This document shows, piece by piece, positions 1 through 8,432 of a stretch of 64,000 bases of DNA. The stretch is from Mesorhizobium sp. Root102 (GTDB lineage: Bacteria; Pseudomonadota; Alphaproteobacteria; Rhizobiales; Rhizobiaceae), in the NCBI RefSeq assembly GCF_001425625.1, contig NZ_LMCP01000012.1, positions 126,620-190,619 of the forward strand, written 5' to 3'. Below the pieces are notes generated by a model that made no database searches, was not told the DNA's origin, and worked only from the letters and a program-made list of their open reading frames with translations. The translations under genes were made by a program, and so were the position numbers. Position 1 is the stretch's first letter; each line of letters begins with the position of its first letter.

Positions 1-411
1 GTTGCCGCCGAACGAGCCGGAATAGGCGCGGTATTCGGCCCCCGGCGGCACGCCGGGCATTTCGGCATCGAACATCGAGAAGCCGTCGGGAAGCCCAGCC
101 GCGGTGAAATTGCCGGCCAAGCGATTGCCGGCCGCGTCGGTCAGCGAAAACAGCTGTTCCTTCTTGAGGCTTCGCATGGAGTGGCTGCCGACAGTCTCGA
201 CCAGCTCCTTGAGATCGTTGTCGGCATAGGTCGCGGCGACGACCGCGTAGGTTTCCTTGATGGTGTCGTCGAGGCGCTCGGCAAGGTCGGCGCTCATCAT
301 CTGGTAGACGATGGCGCCCGACAGGACGAAGGCCAGCACGAACAGGAAGGCGAAGGTCAAGGCAAGCCGGAACGGCGTGCTGCGCAGCAGGCGGGACCGC
401 GTTCCTGTCAT
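1..411 (-). CDS. Two-component sensor histidine kinase, N-terminal part (cut by window edge)
   Basis: Only the first 137 codons are present; the kinase core lies beyond the left edge. The ATG at 411-409 overlaps the response-regulator stop codon in an ATGA arrangement, which fixes the start and indicates translational coupling. Residues 17-38 form one hydrophobic membrane segment after a basic N-terminus (MTGTRSRLLRSTPFRLAL), followed by a probable periplasmic sensor region containing ADLAERLDDTIKETY. Short inner-membrane kinases paired with OmpR-type regulators have this layout. No H-box or ATPase motif is visible because the gene is truncated, so the kinase call rests on topology and on its position directly behind a response regulator. 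Confidence 0.8.
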   Translation of the reverse strand, partial: MTGTRSRLLRSTPFRLALTFAFLFVLAFVLSGAIVYQMMSADLAERLDDTIKETYAVVAATYADNDLKELVETVGSHSMRSLKKEQLFSLTDAAGNRLAGNFTAAGLPDGFSMFDAEMPGVPPGAEYRAYSGSFGGN

Positions 412-1085
412 GGCGGCGCGTGCAGGCTGTAGCCGGTGTTGCGGACCGTGTGGATGAGCTGGGTTTCGAAGGGCTTGTCGATCTTGGCCCGCAGCCGGCT
501 GATATGGGTCTCGACGACGCTGGTCCTGGGATCGAAATGAAAATCCCAGACGCGTTCCAGCAGCATGGTGCGGGTGATGACGCGGCCTTCGCCGCGCATC
601 AGCACTTCCAGGAGGCTGAACTCCCGCGGCTGCAGGTCGATCGGCTGGCCCTGCCTGACAACGCGCCGCATGATCAGGTCCATCTCCAGGTCGGCAACCC
701 GCAATACAGTCTTCTGCTCCAGTGCCGCCGGCCGCCGGCCTAGCGCGTTGATGCGGGCGAGAAGTTCGGAAAAGGCGAAGGGCTTGACCAGATAGTCGTC
801 GCCGCCGGCCTCGAGCCCCTCGACGCGGTCGTCGATGCCGCCGACCGAAGTGAGAAAGATCACCGGCGTTCGCACGCCCGCGGCGCGGATCGCCTTGACC
901 ATCGACAGGCCGTCGAGGCCGGGGATCATGCGGTCGGCGACGATCACGTCATAGCTGCCGCTGGTTGCCGCGAAAAGCGCGTCATGTCCGTTGCGCAAGA
1001 GGTCACAGACATGGCCGGCCTCGGTCAGTCCCCTGACGATGTAGTCGGCCGTCCTGTGGTCGTCCTCGACAATAAGAAGTCGCAT
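408..1085 (-). CDS. OmpR/PhoB-family response regulator
   Basis: This 225-residue protein has an N-terminal receiver domain (about residues 1-115) with the acidic pair D8/D9, phospho-acceptor D51 in VIVADRMIPGLDG, and K101 in LVKPF. A C-terminal winged-helix DNA-binding domain follows (about 130-222, LQPREFSLLEVLMR and VVETHISRLRAKI). The ATG at 1085 is chosen because the fold begins directly with MRLLIVEDD; an upstream ATG at 1130 would add 15 residues unlike the family. It lies between the COG4705-like membrane protein gene and the kinase gene on the same strand and is coupled to the kinase by a 4-base overlap. The stimulus is unknown. Confidence 0.93.
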   Translation of the reverse strand: MRLLIVEDDHRTADYIVRGLTEAGHVCDLLRNGHDALFAATSGSYDVIVADRMIPGLDGLSMVKAIRAAGVRTPVIFLTSVGGIDDRVEGLEAGGDDYLVKPFAFSELLARINALGRRPAALEQKTVLRVADLEMDLIMRRVVRQGQPIDLQPREFSLLEVLMRGEGRVITRTMLLERVWDFHFDPRTSVVETHISRLRAKIDKPFETQLIHTVRNTGYSLHAPP

Positions 1086-1189
1086 GAAAGGTCCGGTCCG
1101 TTGCCGAGATTGGCAGGCTACCACCGGCACGGGTCTGTTCCTAGGATGGTCGTGAGGGTGGCCAAGCCCCTATGGCGCCAGCCGGAAGT

Positions 1190-1987
1190 TCAGTCCGACT
1201 CCAGCAGGATCTCATCGGCATCGTCTGCTGTTTTCTTCAACGTCATGTAGAGGACGAGGGCAAAGATGCAGCCGAGGAAGATCAGGCTGGTGAAGGTGGT
1301 GCCGAAGCCGAGACCGCCATATTCGACCGGCTGCGACAGCAGGTCCCCGAAGGAGGCGCCGAGCGGGCGCGTCAGGATATAGGCGAGCCAGAAGGCCAGG
1401 ATGCCGTCGAGATGCAGCAGCCAGTAGGCGAGCGCGATCAGCGCGATGACGCCGCCGAACAGCAGGCCTGACGTGAGGTAGCCCATGTCGAAGCTTTCGG
1501 CGACGAGATCGCCGGCGGCGGTGCCGAGCGAGAAGGTCAGCAGGATTGCCAGCCAGTAGAAGATCTCGCGCCTGGTGGTGAAGATGGTGTGGATCGACAG
1601 CGTTCTTTCGCTGGCGAACCAGACCGCGAATGTCGCGGCGAGCGCCACCGAGAAGGCAATCGTCGTCGTCTGCAGGCGCACGCCGAAAGTGTCGACGAGG
1701 TTGTCGGTGACCAGCGTGCCGACGACGCTGATCAGCACCACCGCCAGCCAGTAGGCCCACGGCACATAGCGTTTCTGCGCGAGCTGCAGGACAAGGGCTA
1801 CGATCAGGATGCCGGTCATGATCATCGAGGTGACGGTCAGCCCAAGTCCGATTGTGTCGGCAAGATAATCCGCCGCGGTTTCGCCTGTGGTGACCGCCAT
1901 CAGCTTGATCAGCCAGAAATCGAGGGTGACGTCCGGAACCCTGTTGTGGCTCGGTGCGGCGTGTTTTTGCCTGTTGGGCGAGGGCAT
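1190..1987 (-). CDS. COG4705-like membrane protein with four internal repeats
   Basis: This 265-residue integral membrane protein is built from four repeats, each beginning with a small-residue/Asp motif: TGETAADYL (D40), VGTLVTDNL (D96), LGTAAGDLV (D160) and LGASFGDLL (D215), with hydrophobic segments between them. It resembles the uncharacterised membrane-anchored family COG4705. The ATG at 1987 is preferred because upstream residues (from 2044) are not membrane-like. It is the first gene of a block running leftward into a response regulator and kinase, about 100 bases upstream of the regulator start, so it may belong to that regulon. No biochemical function is established; the four membrane-embedded acidic motifs suggest ion handling, which is only an inference. 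Confidence 0.8.
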   Translation of the reverse strand: MPSPNRQKHAAPSHNRVPDVTLDFWLIKLMAVTTGETAADYLADTIGLGLTVTSMIMTGILIVALVLQLAQKRYVPWAYWLAVVLISVVGTLVTDNLVDTFGVRLQTTTIAFSVALAATFAVWFASERTLSIHTIFTTRREIFYWLAILLTFSLGTAAGDLVAESFDMGYLTSGLLFGGVIALIALAYWLLHLDGILAFWLAYILTRPLGASFGDLLSQPVEYGGLGFGTTFTSLIFLGCIFALVLYMTLKKTADDADEILLESD

Positions 1988-2240
1988 GGCGGATATCCCG
2001 AGGTCTTCGATTACGGAACAGCAGAAGCGAGCCGGCATCCGCACGGTAGGCAGCAGAGTTCACATCAGCCTGGCCGGCAGTATACAAATTCGTAAGAATG
2101 GGTGTTTGGCGCGCAAAAGGGCTTTACGAATGCCTCGCGATGCGCTGATGGGACGCGGATGCCTTGCATCTGCCATCAATATGGTGACCAGTGGCCCGAA
2201 CCTGCTCAACGCCGCTTGTAGAAGCCCAAGGAAAACACGA

Positions 2241-2876
2241 ATGACCTACGCTTCCCTCAAGCCGGTTTCACGGGCCTTCGACCAGCGCAAACGGCTGATC
2301 TTCGTGCGGGTCGCGGCGGTGCTGGCGGTGATGATGCTGTTTCTCGCGAAGCCGGCCCTGACCGAGGGCTCGGACGGGCACGAAACGCTCGAACTCCTCG
2401 GCCTGTGCCTGGTGCTCGCCTGTGTCGTCGGACGGCTCTGGAGCATCCTCTATGTCGGCGGCAAGAAGAACGAGGAACTGGTCTCGACGGGACCGTTCTC
2501 CACAACCCAGAACCCGCTCTATTTCTTTTCGACGGTCGGCGCGGTCGGCGTCGGATTGGTCTTTGGCTCGATGGTGGCTGCGCTGGCGCTGGGCCTCGCC
2601 AGCTTTTTCATCTTTCGCGTCACGGCCCGCAAGGAAGCCGCATTCCTGCTCGGCAAGTTCGGCGCGGCCTATCTTGCCTATACCAAGAACACGCCCCGGT
2701 TCTGGCCGAACCCCTTTCTGTACCACGACGATGACGAACTGAAGTTCTCGACGCGGGCGCTCAAGCGCACGTTTTTCGACGGGCTCTATTTCCTCGCCAT
2801 CTTCCCGGCCATCGAACTGGTCGAGCATTTCAGGGCGACCGGCCTGCTGTTCCCAGCCTTCGTCACGCTCTACTGA
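2241..2876 (+). CDS. Isoprenylcysteine carboxyl methyltransferase-like membrane protein
   Basis: This 211-residue protein has several hydrophobic segments and the signature region of the bacterial ICMT/PEMT-like membrane methyltransferases: LVSTGPFSTTQNPLYFFS near residue 84, and a later RKEAAFLLGKFGAAYLAY followed by FWPN. In the family these segments line an S-adenosylmethionine-binding pocket opening to the membrane. The ATG at 2241 follows AAGGAA at good ribosome-binding distance; longer upstream readings run through non-conserved, Cys/Arg-rich sequence. It is divergent from the COG4705-like gene. The bacterial substrate is unknown, since prokaryotes lack prenylated CAAX proteins. Confidence 0.8.
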   Translation: MTYASLKPVSRAFDQRKRLIFVRVAAVLAVMMLFLAKPALTEGSDGHETLELLGLCLVLACVVGRLWSILYVGGKKNEELVSTGPFSTTQNPLYFFSTVGAVGVGLVFGSMVAALALGLASFFIFRVTARKEAAFLLGKFGAAYLAYTKNTPRFWPNPFLYHDDDELKFSTRALKRTFFDGLYFLAIFPAIELVEHFRATGLLFPAFVTLY

Positions 2877-2908
2877 TCAGCGGCTTCCAGCCGCCGATCT
2901 TTGTTATT

Positions 2909-2956
2909 ATGCATATCGTTCTCCCAAAACCGGGGCCACTTTTGGGCGACATGCAT
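2909..2956. repeat. Intergenic palindromic repeat, type 1 (copy a)
   Basis: A 48-base imperfect inverted repeat bounded by ATGCAT at both ends, with inner arms CCCAAAA and TTTTGGG. The same unit occurs at 15708-15755, 18065-18113 and 60779-60827. The right end touches the stop codon (TAA, 2958-2956) of the leftward gene ending at 2956, so the repeat appears to supply part of that stop. Confidence 0.85.
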
Positions 2957-3441
2957 TAGCTTCCAAGCGGATGCGGCATGTAGCCGACAAAACCCGCGAT
3001 CTTCCAGCGTCCGCCGACCCTGGTGCAGAAATACAGCGTCTGCCATTTCAGCCTGTCGACGCTGCCATCCGCCTTGGCGACCGAGCCGTCGAATTTCTTG
3101 TGCAGCACGGCGCGGTCGCCGTCGACATCGATGTCGCGCATGTTGGTGACGCGAAACAGCGCCTCGCGCAGCGGCTCGGCGAATTTGGTCGCGGCGGTAT
3201 CCTTGGCCTGGCGCAGCCACTCGTCGCGATAGACTTCCAGCCGAGGAAACTGCAGCCGCCAGGCGTCGGCGTTGTGGAGGAAATGCGCGTGCATGCCGAA
3301 GAAGCTCTCGGCGACGAAATCATCCTCGACCATGGACCAGTCCTGGCCGATGAAAGCATCGATGTCGCGCCGCACCAGCATTTCCCAGAGTGCGTGGCGA
3401 TCGGCATCGCCAGCCGGAAAAGGGTTCTTGTCGTACGTCAT
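2956..3441 (-). CDS. Hypothetical SnoaL/NTF2-like protein
   Basis: A soluble 161-residue protein. The C-terminal pattern WQTLYFCTRVGGRWKIAG followed by FVGYMP resembles the closing strands of SnoaL/NTF2-like cone folds, and the N-terminal helix-rich part (WEMLVRRDIDAFIGQDWSM) fits too. There is no signal peptide or obvious active site. The ATG at 3441 follows GGAGAC; upstream in-frame codons are low-similarity sequence. It is divergent from ridA, with about 220 bases between them. The monooxygenase at 5447-7240 also carries an NTF2-like domain, so it may belong to the same pathway. Function is unassigned. Confidence 0.7.
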   Translation of the reverse strand: MTYDKNPFPAGDADRHALWEMLVRRDIDAFIGQDWSMVEDDFVAESFFGMHAHFLHNADAWRLQFPRLEVYRDEWLRQAKDTAATKFAEPLREALFRVTNMRDIDVDGDRAVLHKKFDGSVAKADGSVDRLKWQTLYFCTRVGGRWKIAGFVGYMPHPLGS

Positions 3442-3659
3442 TGCTGTTGTCTCCGGTCTGGCAAATGCGTCTGTCTGGTGCGGCTTCAAAGGCAGGCCGA
3501 TAGCGCGCACGATGCAAGCGCTTCTGTAATAAAGCAACATGAATTCCGGGGAATGTTGCTTTCCAACAAGGCCTCTATGAGGATCGAACCGATCGGGGTA
3601 AATGTCGTTTGAAGCGGGCGCCGCCATGGCATCCCGTCCTGTCATCAGAGGAGGCCTCA

Positions 3660-4025
3660 TTGCCAAAGCAGTGTTTTGGAACGTCGCATGTGCCGCTGTC
3701 GCCCGCCGTGCGGGCCGGCGATCTCGTCTATGTCTCCGGCCAGGTGCCCGTCGGCAGCGACGGCATCGTGGTCAAGGGCGGCATATCTGAACAGACCGAG
3801 CAGGTGCTCGCCAACATCAAGGCCGCACTGGCGCTCGCCGGCTGCACCCTGGACGATGTCGTCAAGACAACGGTCTGGCTGGAGGACGCGCGCGATTTCG
3901 GCGCCTTCAACGCGGTCTACGCCAGGCACTTCCCGAAGAACCCGCCGGCCCGCACTACGGTCGAATCGCGGCTGATGATCGACATCAAGATCGAGGTCGA
4001 GGCGGTCGCCTACCGGCCGGTTTGA
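3660..4025 (+). CDS. RidA family protein (reactive imine/enamine deaminase)
   Basis: This 121-residue RidA/YjgF/UK114 protein has the hallmark segments GDLVYVSGQVPVG and a C-terminal PARTTVE plus IKIEVEAVAY. The arginine in PARTTVE is the residue that binds the substrate carboxylate in active RidA enzymes, so deaminase activity is likely. RidA proteins hydrolyse 2-aminoacrylate and related imines or enamines in the cytoplasm. The start is a TTG at 3660 preceded by GAGGAGG; an earlier TTG at 3609 lacks a comparable site. The amidohydrolase gene begins 32 bases downstream on the same strand, so the two are probably co-transcribed. This gene differs from the RidA at 37037-37420, which lacks the arginine. 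Confidence 0.9.
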   Translation: MPKQCFGTSHVPLSPAVRAGDLVYVSGQVPVGSDGIVVKGGISEQTEQVLANIKAALALAGCTLDDVVKTTVWLEDARDFGAFNAVYARHFPKNPPARTTVESRLMIDIKIEVEAVAYRPV

Positions 4026-4057
4026 GACGACAAGGCAACGAAGCGGAGGTTACCCCA

Positions 4058-5293
4058 ATGCAATTCGACCTCCTGCTGAAGGGCGGACGGCTGATCGATC
4101 CGGCGTCCGGGCTCGATGCGCCGCGCGATGTCGCCATCGCCAATGGCCGTATAGCGGCGGTCGACGCCGATATCCCGGCCGACCGCGCCGCGCAGGTCGT
4201 CGATGCTGGCGGCTGCATCGTCACACCAGGCCTCGTCGACCTGCACAGCCACGTCTATTGGGGCGGCACCTCGCTGGGCGTCGATGCCGACAGGCTGGCC
4301 GCCAAGAGCGGCACCACCACCTTCATCGATGCGGGCAGTGCGGGCGCCGGCAATTTCCTTGGCTTCCGCCGCCACGTCATGGAGCGCTCGAAGGTCCGTA
4401 TCCTGGCCTATGTCAACATTTCCTTCGCCGGCATCTTCGGCTTCTCGCAGACGGTGTCGGTGGGCGAATGCAGCGATCTGAGACTCTGCGAGCCGCGCGA
4501 GGTGGTGGCGGCAGCGCGCGAACACCGCGATGTCGTGGTCGGCGTCAAGGTCCGCTCCGGCAAGCATGCCGGCGGTACCAGCGGCATCGCGCCGGTTGAT
4601 CTTGCGCTGGAGGCCGCCGACCAGGCCGGCCTGCCGCTGATGGCGCATATCGACGAGCCGCCGCCGGGCCGCTCGGAAGTGCTGCCGCGCCTGCGCAAGG
4701 GCGACATCCTCACCCACTGCTTCCGTCCGTTTCCGAACGCGCCGGTCTTTGCCTCCGGCGCGGTGCGGCCCGACATGCGGCTGGCACGCGAGCGCGGCGT
4801 CATCTTCGATATCGGCCATGGCATGGGCTCGTTCGATTTCGCCGTTGCCCGCGCCATGCTCGCGGAAGGCCTGGCGCCGGACGTGATCTCGAGCGACGTG
4901 CATCTCTACTGCGTCGACGGGCCGGCCTTCGACATCCTGGTCTGCATGTCGAAGCTCTTGGCGCTCGGCATGCCGCTGGTCGAGGTTCTGCGCGCCGCCA
5001 CGCAAGCGCCAGCGCGGGCGATCGCCAGGCCTGATCTGGGCACGCTGGCGGTCGGCACCGTCGGCGACGTCGCGGTGCTGCGGCAGCGCCCGGGCCGCTT
5101 CACCTTCGTCGACGCGGTCGGCGCCTCGCTGGTCGCCGACCAGCGGCTGGTCTGCGAGGGCATCGCCATCGGCGGTACCTGGTGGCCGAACGAGGCGGTC
5201 AACGACGTCAGCGAGACCGAGCGATTCGAGCCGCATGCGTCGCATACGCATGTCGAGGCGGCCGCGAGGCACTTTGGGCATCGGCACGATTAG
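4058..5293 (+). CDS. Amidohydrolase/deacetylase family metallohydrolase
   Basis: This 411-residue cytosolic member of the amidohydrolase superfamily has the full set of dinuclear-metal ligands: H63 and H65 in DLHSHVYWG, K164 in VGVKVRSGK (the usual carbamylated bridging lysine), H197 in MAHIDE, H220 in THCFR, and D280 in SSDVH. Members of this group (COG3964-type) hydrolyse cyclic amides, dihydroorotate-like rings or N-acetyl groups. The ATG at 4058 follows GGAGG and replaces a longer reading from 4022 that would overlap ridA. It is likely co-transcribed with ridA and belongs to the catabolic island through 15.6 kb. The exact substrate cannot be decided from sequence. Confidence 0.9.
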   Translation: MQFDLLLKGGRLIDPASGLDAPRDVAIANGRIAAVDADIPADRAAQVVDAGGCIVTPGLVDLHSHVYWGGTSLGVDADRLAAKSGTTTFIDAGSAGAGNFLGFRRHVMERSKVRILAYVNISFAGIFGFSQTVSVGECSDLRLCEPREVVAAAREHRDVVVGVKVRSGKHAGGTSGIAPVDLALEAADQAGLPLMAHIDEPPPGRSEVLPRLRKGDILTHCFRPFPNAPVFASGAVRPDMRLARERGVIFDIGHGMGSFDFAVARAMLAEGLAPDVISSDVHLYCVDGPAFDILVCMSKLLALGMPLVEVLRAATQAPARAIARPDLGTLAVGTVGDVAVLRQRPGRFTFVDAVGASLVADQRLVCEGIAIGGTWWPNEAVNDVSETERFEPHASHTHVEAAARHFGHRHD

Positions 5294-5299
5294 CCAAAT

Positions 5300-5446
5300 C
5301 TTCCCCCTTGAGGGGGAGATGTCGCCGAAGGCGACAGAGGGGGTCGCCGCGCATGGAGCGCCAACCTCCTCTTGCCGCAAGGAGGTCGCATCCAGTCGAA
5401 CCGACCCCCTCTGGCCTGCCGGCCATCTCCCCCTCGAGGGGGGAGA
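5300..5446. repeat. Intergenic palindromic repeat, type 2 (copy a)
   Basis: Two inverted copies of a C/G-rich unit face each other across about 55 bases: CTTCCCCCTTGAGGGGGAGA with a GTCGCC-GAAG-GGCGAC hairpin on the left, and CCCCTCTGGCCTGCCGGCC followed by ATCTCCCCCTCGAGG on the right. It fills the gap between two convergent genes and reaches the monooxygenase stop codon, so it may serve as a bidirectional transcription stop. Related units occur near 12.7, 26.9, 43.6 and 44.9 kb. Confidence 0.75.
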
Positions 5447-7240
5447 TCAGCAATGCCCGGAATTGCTCGGCCTTCCGTAAACCGGCGTCGCTACTCCCTC
5501 CATCCGTGCCTTGATCTGCAGCGCCACATATTTCGAGTAAAACCGCGACAGCGCCAGATTGCCGCCGTGGAACCAGAGCGCTTCCTGCGCGGTCGGCTTC
5601 CACATGTTGCGCAGCTCGCCCTGCCATGGTCCAGGGTCGCCCTTGACACCCGAGCCAAGCCCCCAGCAGGGGCCGACCTTGTCGGCGACCTCGCGCGAAA
5701 CGATGGCCGCCACCGTCTCGTTCATCGACTGATAGCCGGTGCAGGCGATGATGGCGTCGGCGGCGAGTTCGCTGCCGTCCTCGAACAGAATGCCGTTCGG
5801 GGTCAGCGACTTGATGGCGACGCCGCTGCGAACGCCGATCTCGCCGTCGATGATCAGGTCGGAAGCGCCGACATCGATGTAGTAGCCGGAGCCGGTGCGG
5901 TAGGCCTTCATCAACAGGCCGGTCTCGTCGTCGCCGAAATCGATGGCGAAGCCGGCGGCGCGCAAGCGGTCGTAGAACGCCGCGTCGCGCGCCTTGATCA
6001 CCTCGTAGAGCGCCCGCTGGCCCTTGGGCACCAGCGCGAACGGCGTCGAGGCGACGATCATGTCGGCCTTCTCGGTGGTGATGCCGCGTGCCAGTGCTGT
6101 CTCCGAAAAGATCTCGAAGCCGACTTCCATCAACGTGTCCGACTTGACCACGGTGGTCGGCGAACGCTGGATCATGGTGACCTCGGCGCCGCTCTCCCAG
6201 AGATCGACGCAGACATCGTGCCCCGAGCTTGCCGCGCCGATGACGGCGACCTTTTTGCCGCGAAATTTCTCGCCGCTGGAATACTGGCTGGAATGCAGCA
6301 GCTCGCCCTTGAACTGATCCGCGCCGGCCAGATCGATCCGCCGTGGCGGGCCATAGGCGCCGGTGGCAAAGACGATGTGCTTCGGCTTGAGCGTAATGTG
6401 CCGGCCGACACGGTCGACCACCACGGTCCAGACCTTTTCGACGTCGTCATAGGAGGCGCTCAGGCACTTGCTGGCAACCCAGTAATTGAGCTCCATGACG
6501 CGCGTGTACATTTCCAGCCAGTCGCCCATCTTGTCCTTGGGCGTGAATACCGGCCAGTTTTCGGGGAAGGGAATGTAAGGCAGATGGTCGTACCAGACCG
6601 GGTCGTGCAGCACGAGGGTGCGGTAGCGGTTGCGCCAGGAGTCGCCCGGCCTTGCATTCTTCTCGATGACGATGGTGGGCACGCCGAGCTGGCGCAGCCG
6701 CGCGCCCAGCATGATGCCGCCCTGGCCGCCGCCGACGACCAGGCAGTAGGGCTGCTCGTCAGCGCCAAGCTCGCGCGTCTCGCGCGCCCGCGCCTCCGAC
6801 CAGGTCTCGCGCTTGGGATCGGCCTTGTGGCGCACGCCCAGCGGCCGCTCCGCCCCCTTGCGCTCCTCGAACCCTTTGAGGTCGGTCATCGCCGTGAACA
6901 ATGTCCGGCAACGGCCGTCGCGCAGCCGCATGATGCCCTCTCCTGACGCCACCGCGGTTTCGAAGCTGAACCAGGCCTCGATGGTGCCCTCGTCCGAGGT
7001 CGCCTCGTCGGAAAGGCGCCATGCCGTCGGCTTGGTCGTCGCCAGCGCCGCCGCCAGCATGCCGGCGATCGCCTCGCGGCCTTCCATGGTGATGATGTTC
7101 CACGTGAAGGTCAGGAGATCGCGCCAGTAGCAATCGTCGACGAACAGGTTGCTCGCAGCCGCCCCATCGCCCGCTTCGAGCGCCTTGGCAAAGGACCCGA
7201 GCCATGCGGCTGCCTGTTTCGATGGTGCTATCTCAAGCAT
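5447..7240 (-). CDS. FMO-like flavin monooxygenase with N-terminal NTF2-like domain
   Basis: This 597-residue protein is longer than typical bacterial FMOs because of an N-terminal SnoaL/NTF2-like domain (about residues 5-125, FVDDCYWRDLLTFTWNI). The oxygenase part contains the FAD Rossmann motif GGGQGG (170-175), the FMO/BVMO fingerprint F310-x-G312-xxx-H316-xxx-Y320, and the NADPH motif GAASSG (335-340), then ATGY-type CTGYQS near the C-terminus. Such enzymes oxygenate nitrogen, sulfur or ketone carbons using NADPH and O2. The ATG at 7240 follows GAGGGAAAG. It lies 66 bases downstream of the rpiR-type gene on the same strand, probably as one transcript. The substrate is unknown; the island context points to a nitrogenous compound. 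Confidence 0.88.
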   Translation of the reverse strand: MLEIAPSKQAAAWLGSFAKALEAGDGAAASNLFVDDCYWRDLLTFTWNIITMEGREAIAGMLAAALATTKPTAWRLSDEATSDEGTIEAWFSFETAVASGEGIMRLRDGRCRTLFTAMTDLKGFEERKGAERPLGVRHKADPKRETWSEARARETRELGADEQPYCLVVGGGQGGIMLGARLRQLGVPTIVIEKNARPGDSWRNRYRTLVLHDPVWYDHLPYIPFPENWPVFTPKDKMGDWLEMYTRVMELNYWVASKCLSASYDDVEKVWTVVVDRVGRHITLKPKHIVFATGAYGPPRRIDLAGADQFKGELLHSSQYSSGEKFRGKKVAVIGAASSGHDVCVDLWESGAEVTMIQRSPTTVVKSDTLMEVGFEIFSETALARGITTEKADMIVASTPFALVPKGQRALYEVIKARDAAFYDRLRAAGFAIDFGDDETGLLMKAYRTGSGYYIDVGASDLIIDGEIGVRSGVAIKSLTPNGILFEDGSELAADAIIACTGYQSMNETVAAIVSREVADKVGPCWGLGSGVKGDPGPWQGELRNMWKPTAQEALWFHGGNLALSRFYSKYVALQIKARMEGVATPVYGRPSNSGHC

Positions 7241-7306
7241 TTCTTTCCCTCTTGCTGCAATGCGCCGAACATGGCGCAAACTCAATCATCGGACTTGGCA
7301 CGGGCC

Positions 7307-8251
7307 CTAATCTCCGAGCGGCTCCATCTCCTTGCCGGTACGATGGATCTGGGCGTTGTATTTGATGCGGCGCACCGTCTCGCGGGCGGAGCCGTCGAGC
7401 TTGTAGGCCGAGGCCACCGCCAAAAGGTCGACCGCCGCCAGGAAGGCGAAGCGCGACGCCGTCGGCTTCAGCGTGTCGGGATATTCCGGCACCGCCACCG
7501 TCAGCCTGACGTCGCAGGCGCGCGCCAGTTCGGTGTCGGGCGCGGTCACCGCGATCGCATTGGCGCGGTAATGCTTGGCGAGCTCGACGGCTTCGATCAC
7601 CTCGCGGGTGCGTCCCGTCGCCGAAATGGCGATCACCAGATCGCCGGGCTTGAGCGTCGAGGCGGTCATGCGCATCAGATAGGGGTCGCACTGGGCGCTG
7701 ACGGTGATGCCATAGCGGAACAGCCGGTACTGGGTTTCCTGCGCCAGCGCCGAGGAGCTGCCGCCGAGGCCGAAGACCGTAACCTGGCGCGCCTTGGCGA
7801 TCAGGTCGGCCGCCTTCTGCAGCTGCGCCGGGTCGAGCTGCCGCTCGGCCTCCTGCAGCGCCCGGCGCGCCTCGCCGAACACGGCGTTCCAGAACGGCAT
7901 GCCATTGTCATTGCTGACGGTCGGTGACTTGGCCAGATAGAGCGCACCGACGACGAGGCTTTGCGCCAGCTTCAGCTTGAAGTCGCGCACGCCCTCGCAG
8001 CCGATGGCGCGGCAGAACCGGGTCACCGTTGGTTCGCTGACCCCGGCGCGCTGGGCAAGGGCGGCGTTGGAGGCGCCGACGGCATATTTGACATCGTCGA
8101 GCACGATATCGGCGACACGTCGTTCGGCCGGGCGCAATTCGCTGTAGGAATCCTTGACCAGCGAGATGATGTCGGGGATGCGCCGGACAGGATCGCGCCC
8201 CTCGGTATCGTGGCCCGGATCAGGTTCGTCCTGGCTGCCAGCTTCGGTCAT
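7307..8251 (-). CDS. MurR/RpiR family transcriptional regulator
   Basis: This 314-residue regulator has an N-terminal helix-turn-helix domain (about 25-100; NAALAQRAGVSEPTVTRFCR is the recognition region) and a SIS sugar/phosphosugar-isomerase fold (about 135-275; VFGLGGSSSALAQ, AISATGRTREV). SIS-domain regulators of this type sense a pathway metabolite. The start at 8251 is a judgement: the conserved fold begins near RIPDIISLVKDSYSELRPAE, and ATGs at 8296 and 8434 would add non-conserved sequence. It is divergent from the ABC importer operon and upstream of the monooxygenase, making it the probable local regulator of both. The ligand is unknown. Confidence 0.9.
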   Translation of the reverse strand: MTEAGSQDEPDPGHDTEGRDPVRRIPDIISLVKDSYSELRPAERRVADIVLDDVKYAVGASNAALAQRAGVSEPTVTRFCRAIGCEGVRDFKLKLAQSLVVGALYLAKSPTVSNDNGMPFWNAVFGEARRALQEAERQLDPAQLQKAADLIAKARQVTVFGLGGSSSALAQETQYRLFRYGITVSAQCDPYLMRMTASTLKPGDLVIAISATGRTREVIEAVELAKHYRANAIAVTAPDTELARACDVRLTVAVPEYPDTLKPTASRFAFLAAVDLLAVASAYKLDGSARETVRRIKYNAQIHRTGKEMEPLGD

Positions 8252-8432
8252 GGGGTCCTGGTCTTTCCCTGGGTTGCGAGGCTGCCGTCTTAGCATGTTT
8301 GCACGCCATGGCTCCACGCGCCTGACGGCATCGCAACCGGAGCGTGTCGTCGGGAAAACCTCACCTTCTCCGCTTCCTTCCAGTTCGCGCGAATTCGGAA
8401 GTATGTAGGAAAGCAACACGTATTTCAAGGTC

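Noticed and set aside
1887..2240. N-terminal extension of the ICMT-like protein
   Set aside because: It overlaps the divergent membrane protein gene and has a Cys/Arg-rich sequence unlike the family; an ATG with a ribosome-binding site at 2241 explains the gene.
5372..6946. A 524-codon rightward open frame
   Set aside because: It is the antisense shadow of the flavin monooxygenase gene, created by GC-rich third positions; its product is low-complexity His/Arg/Gly-rich with no domain.
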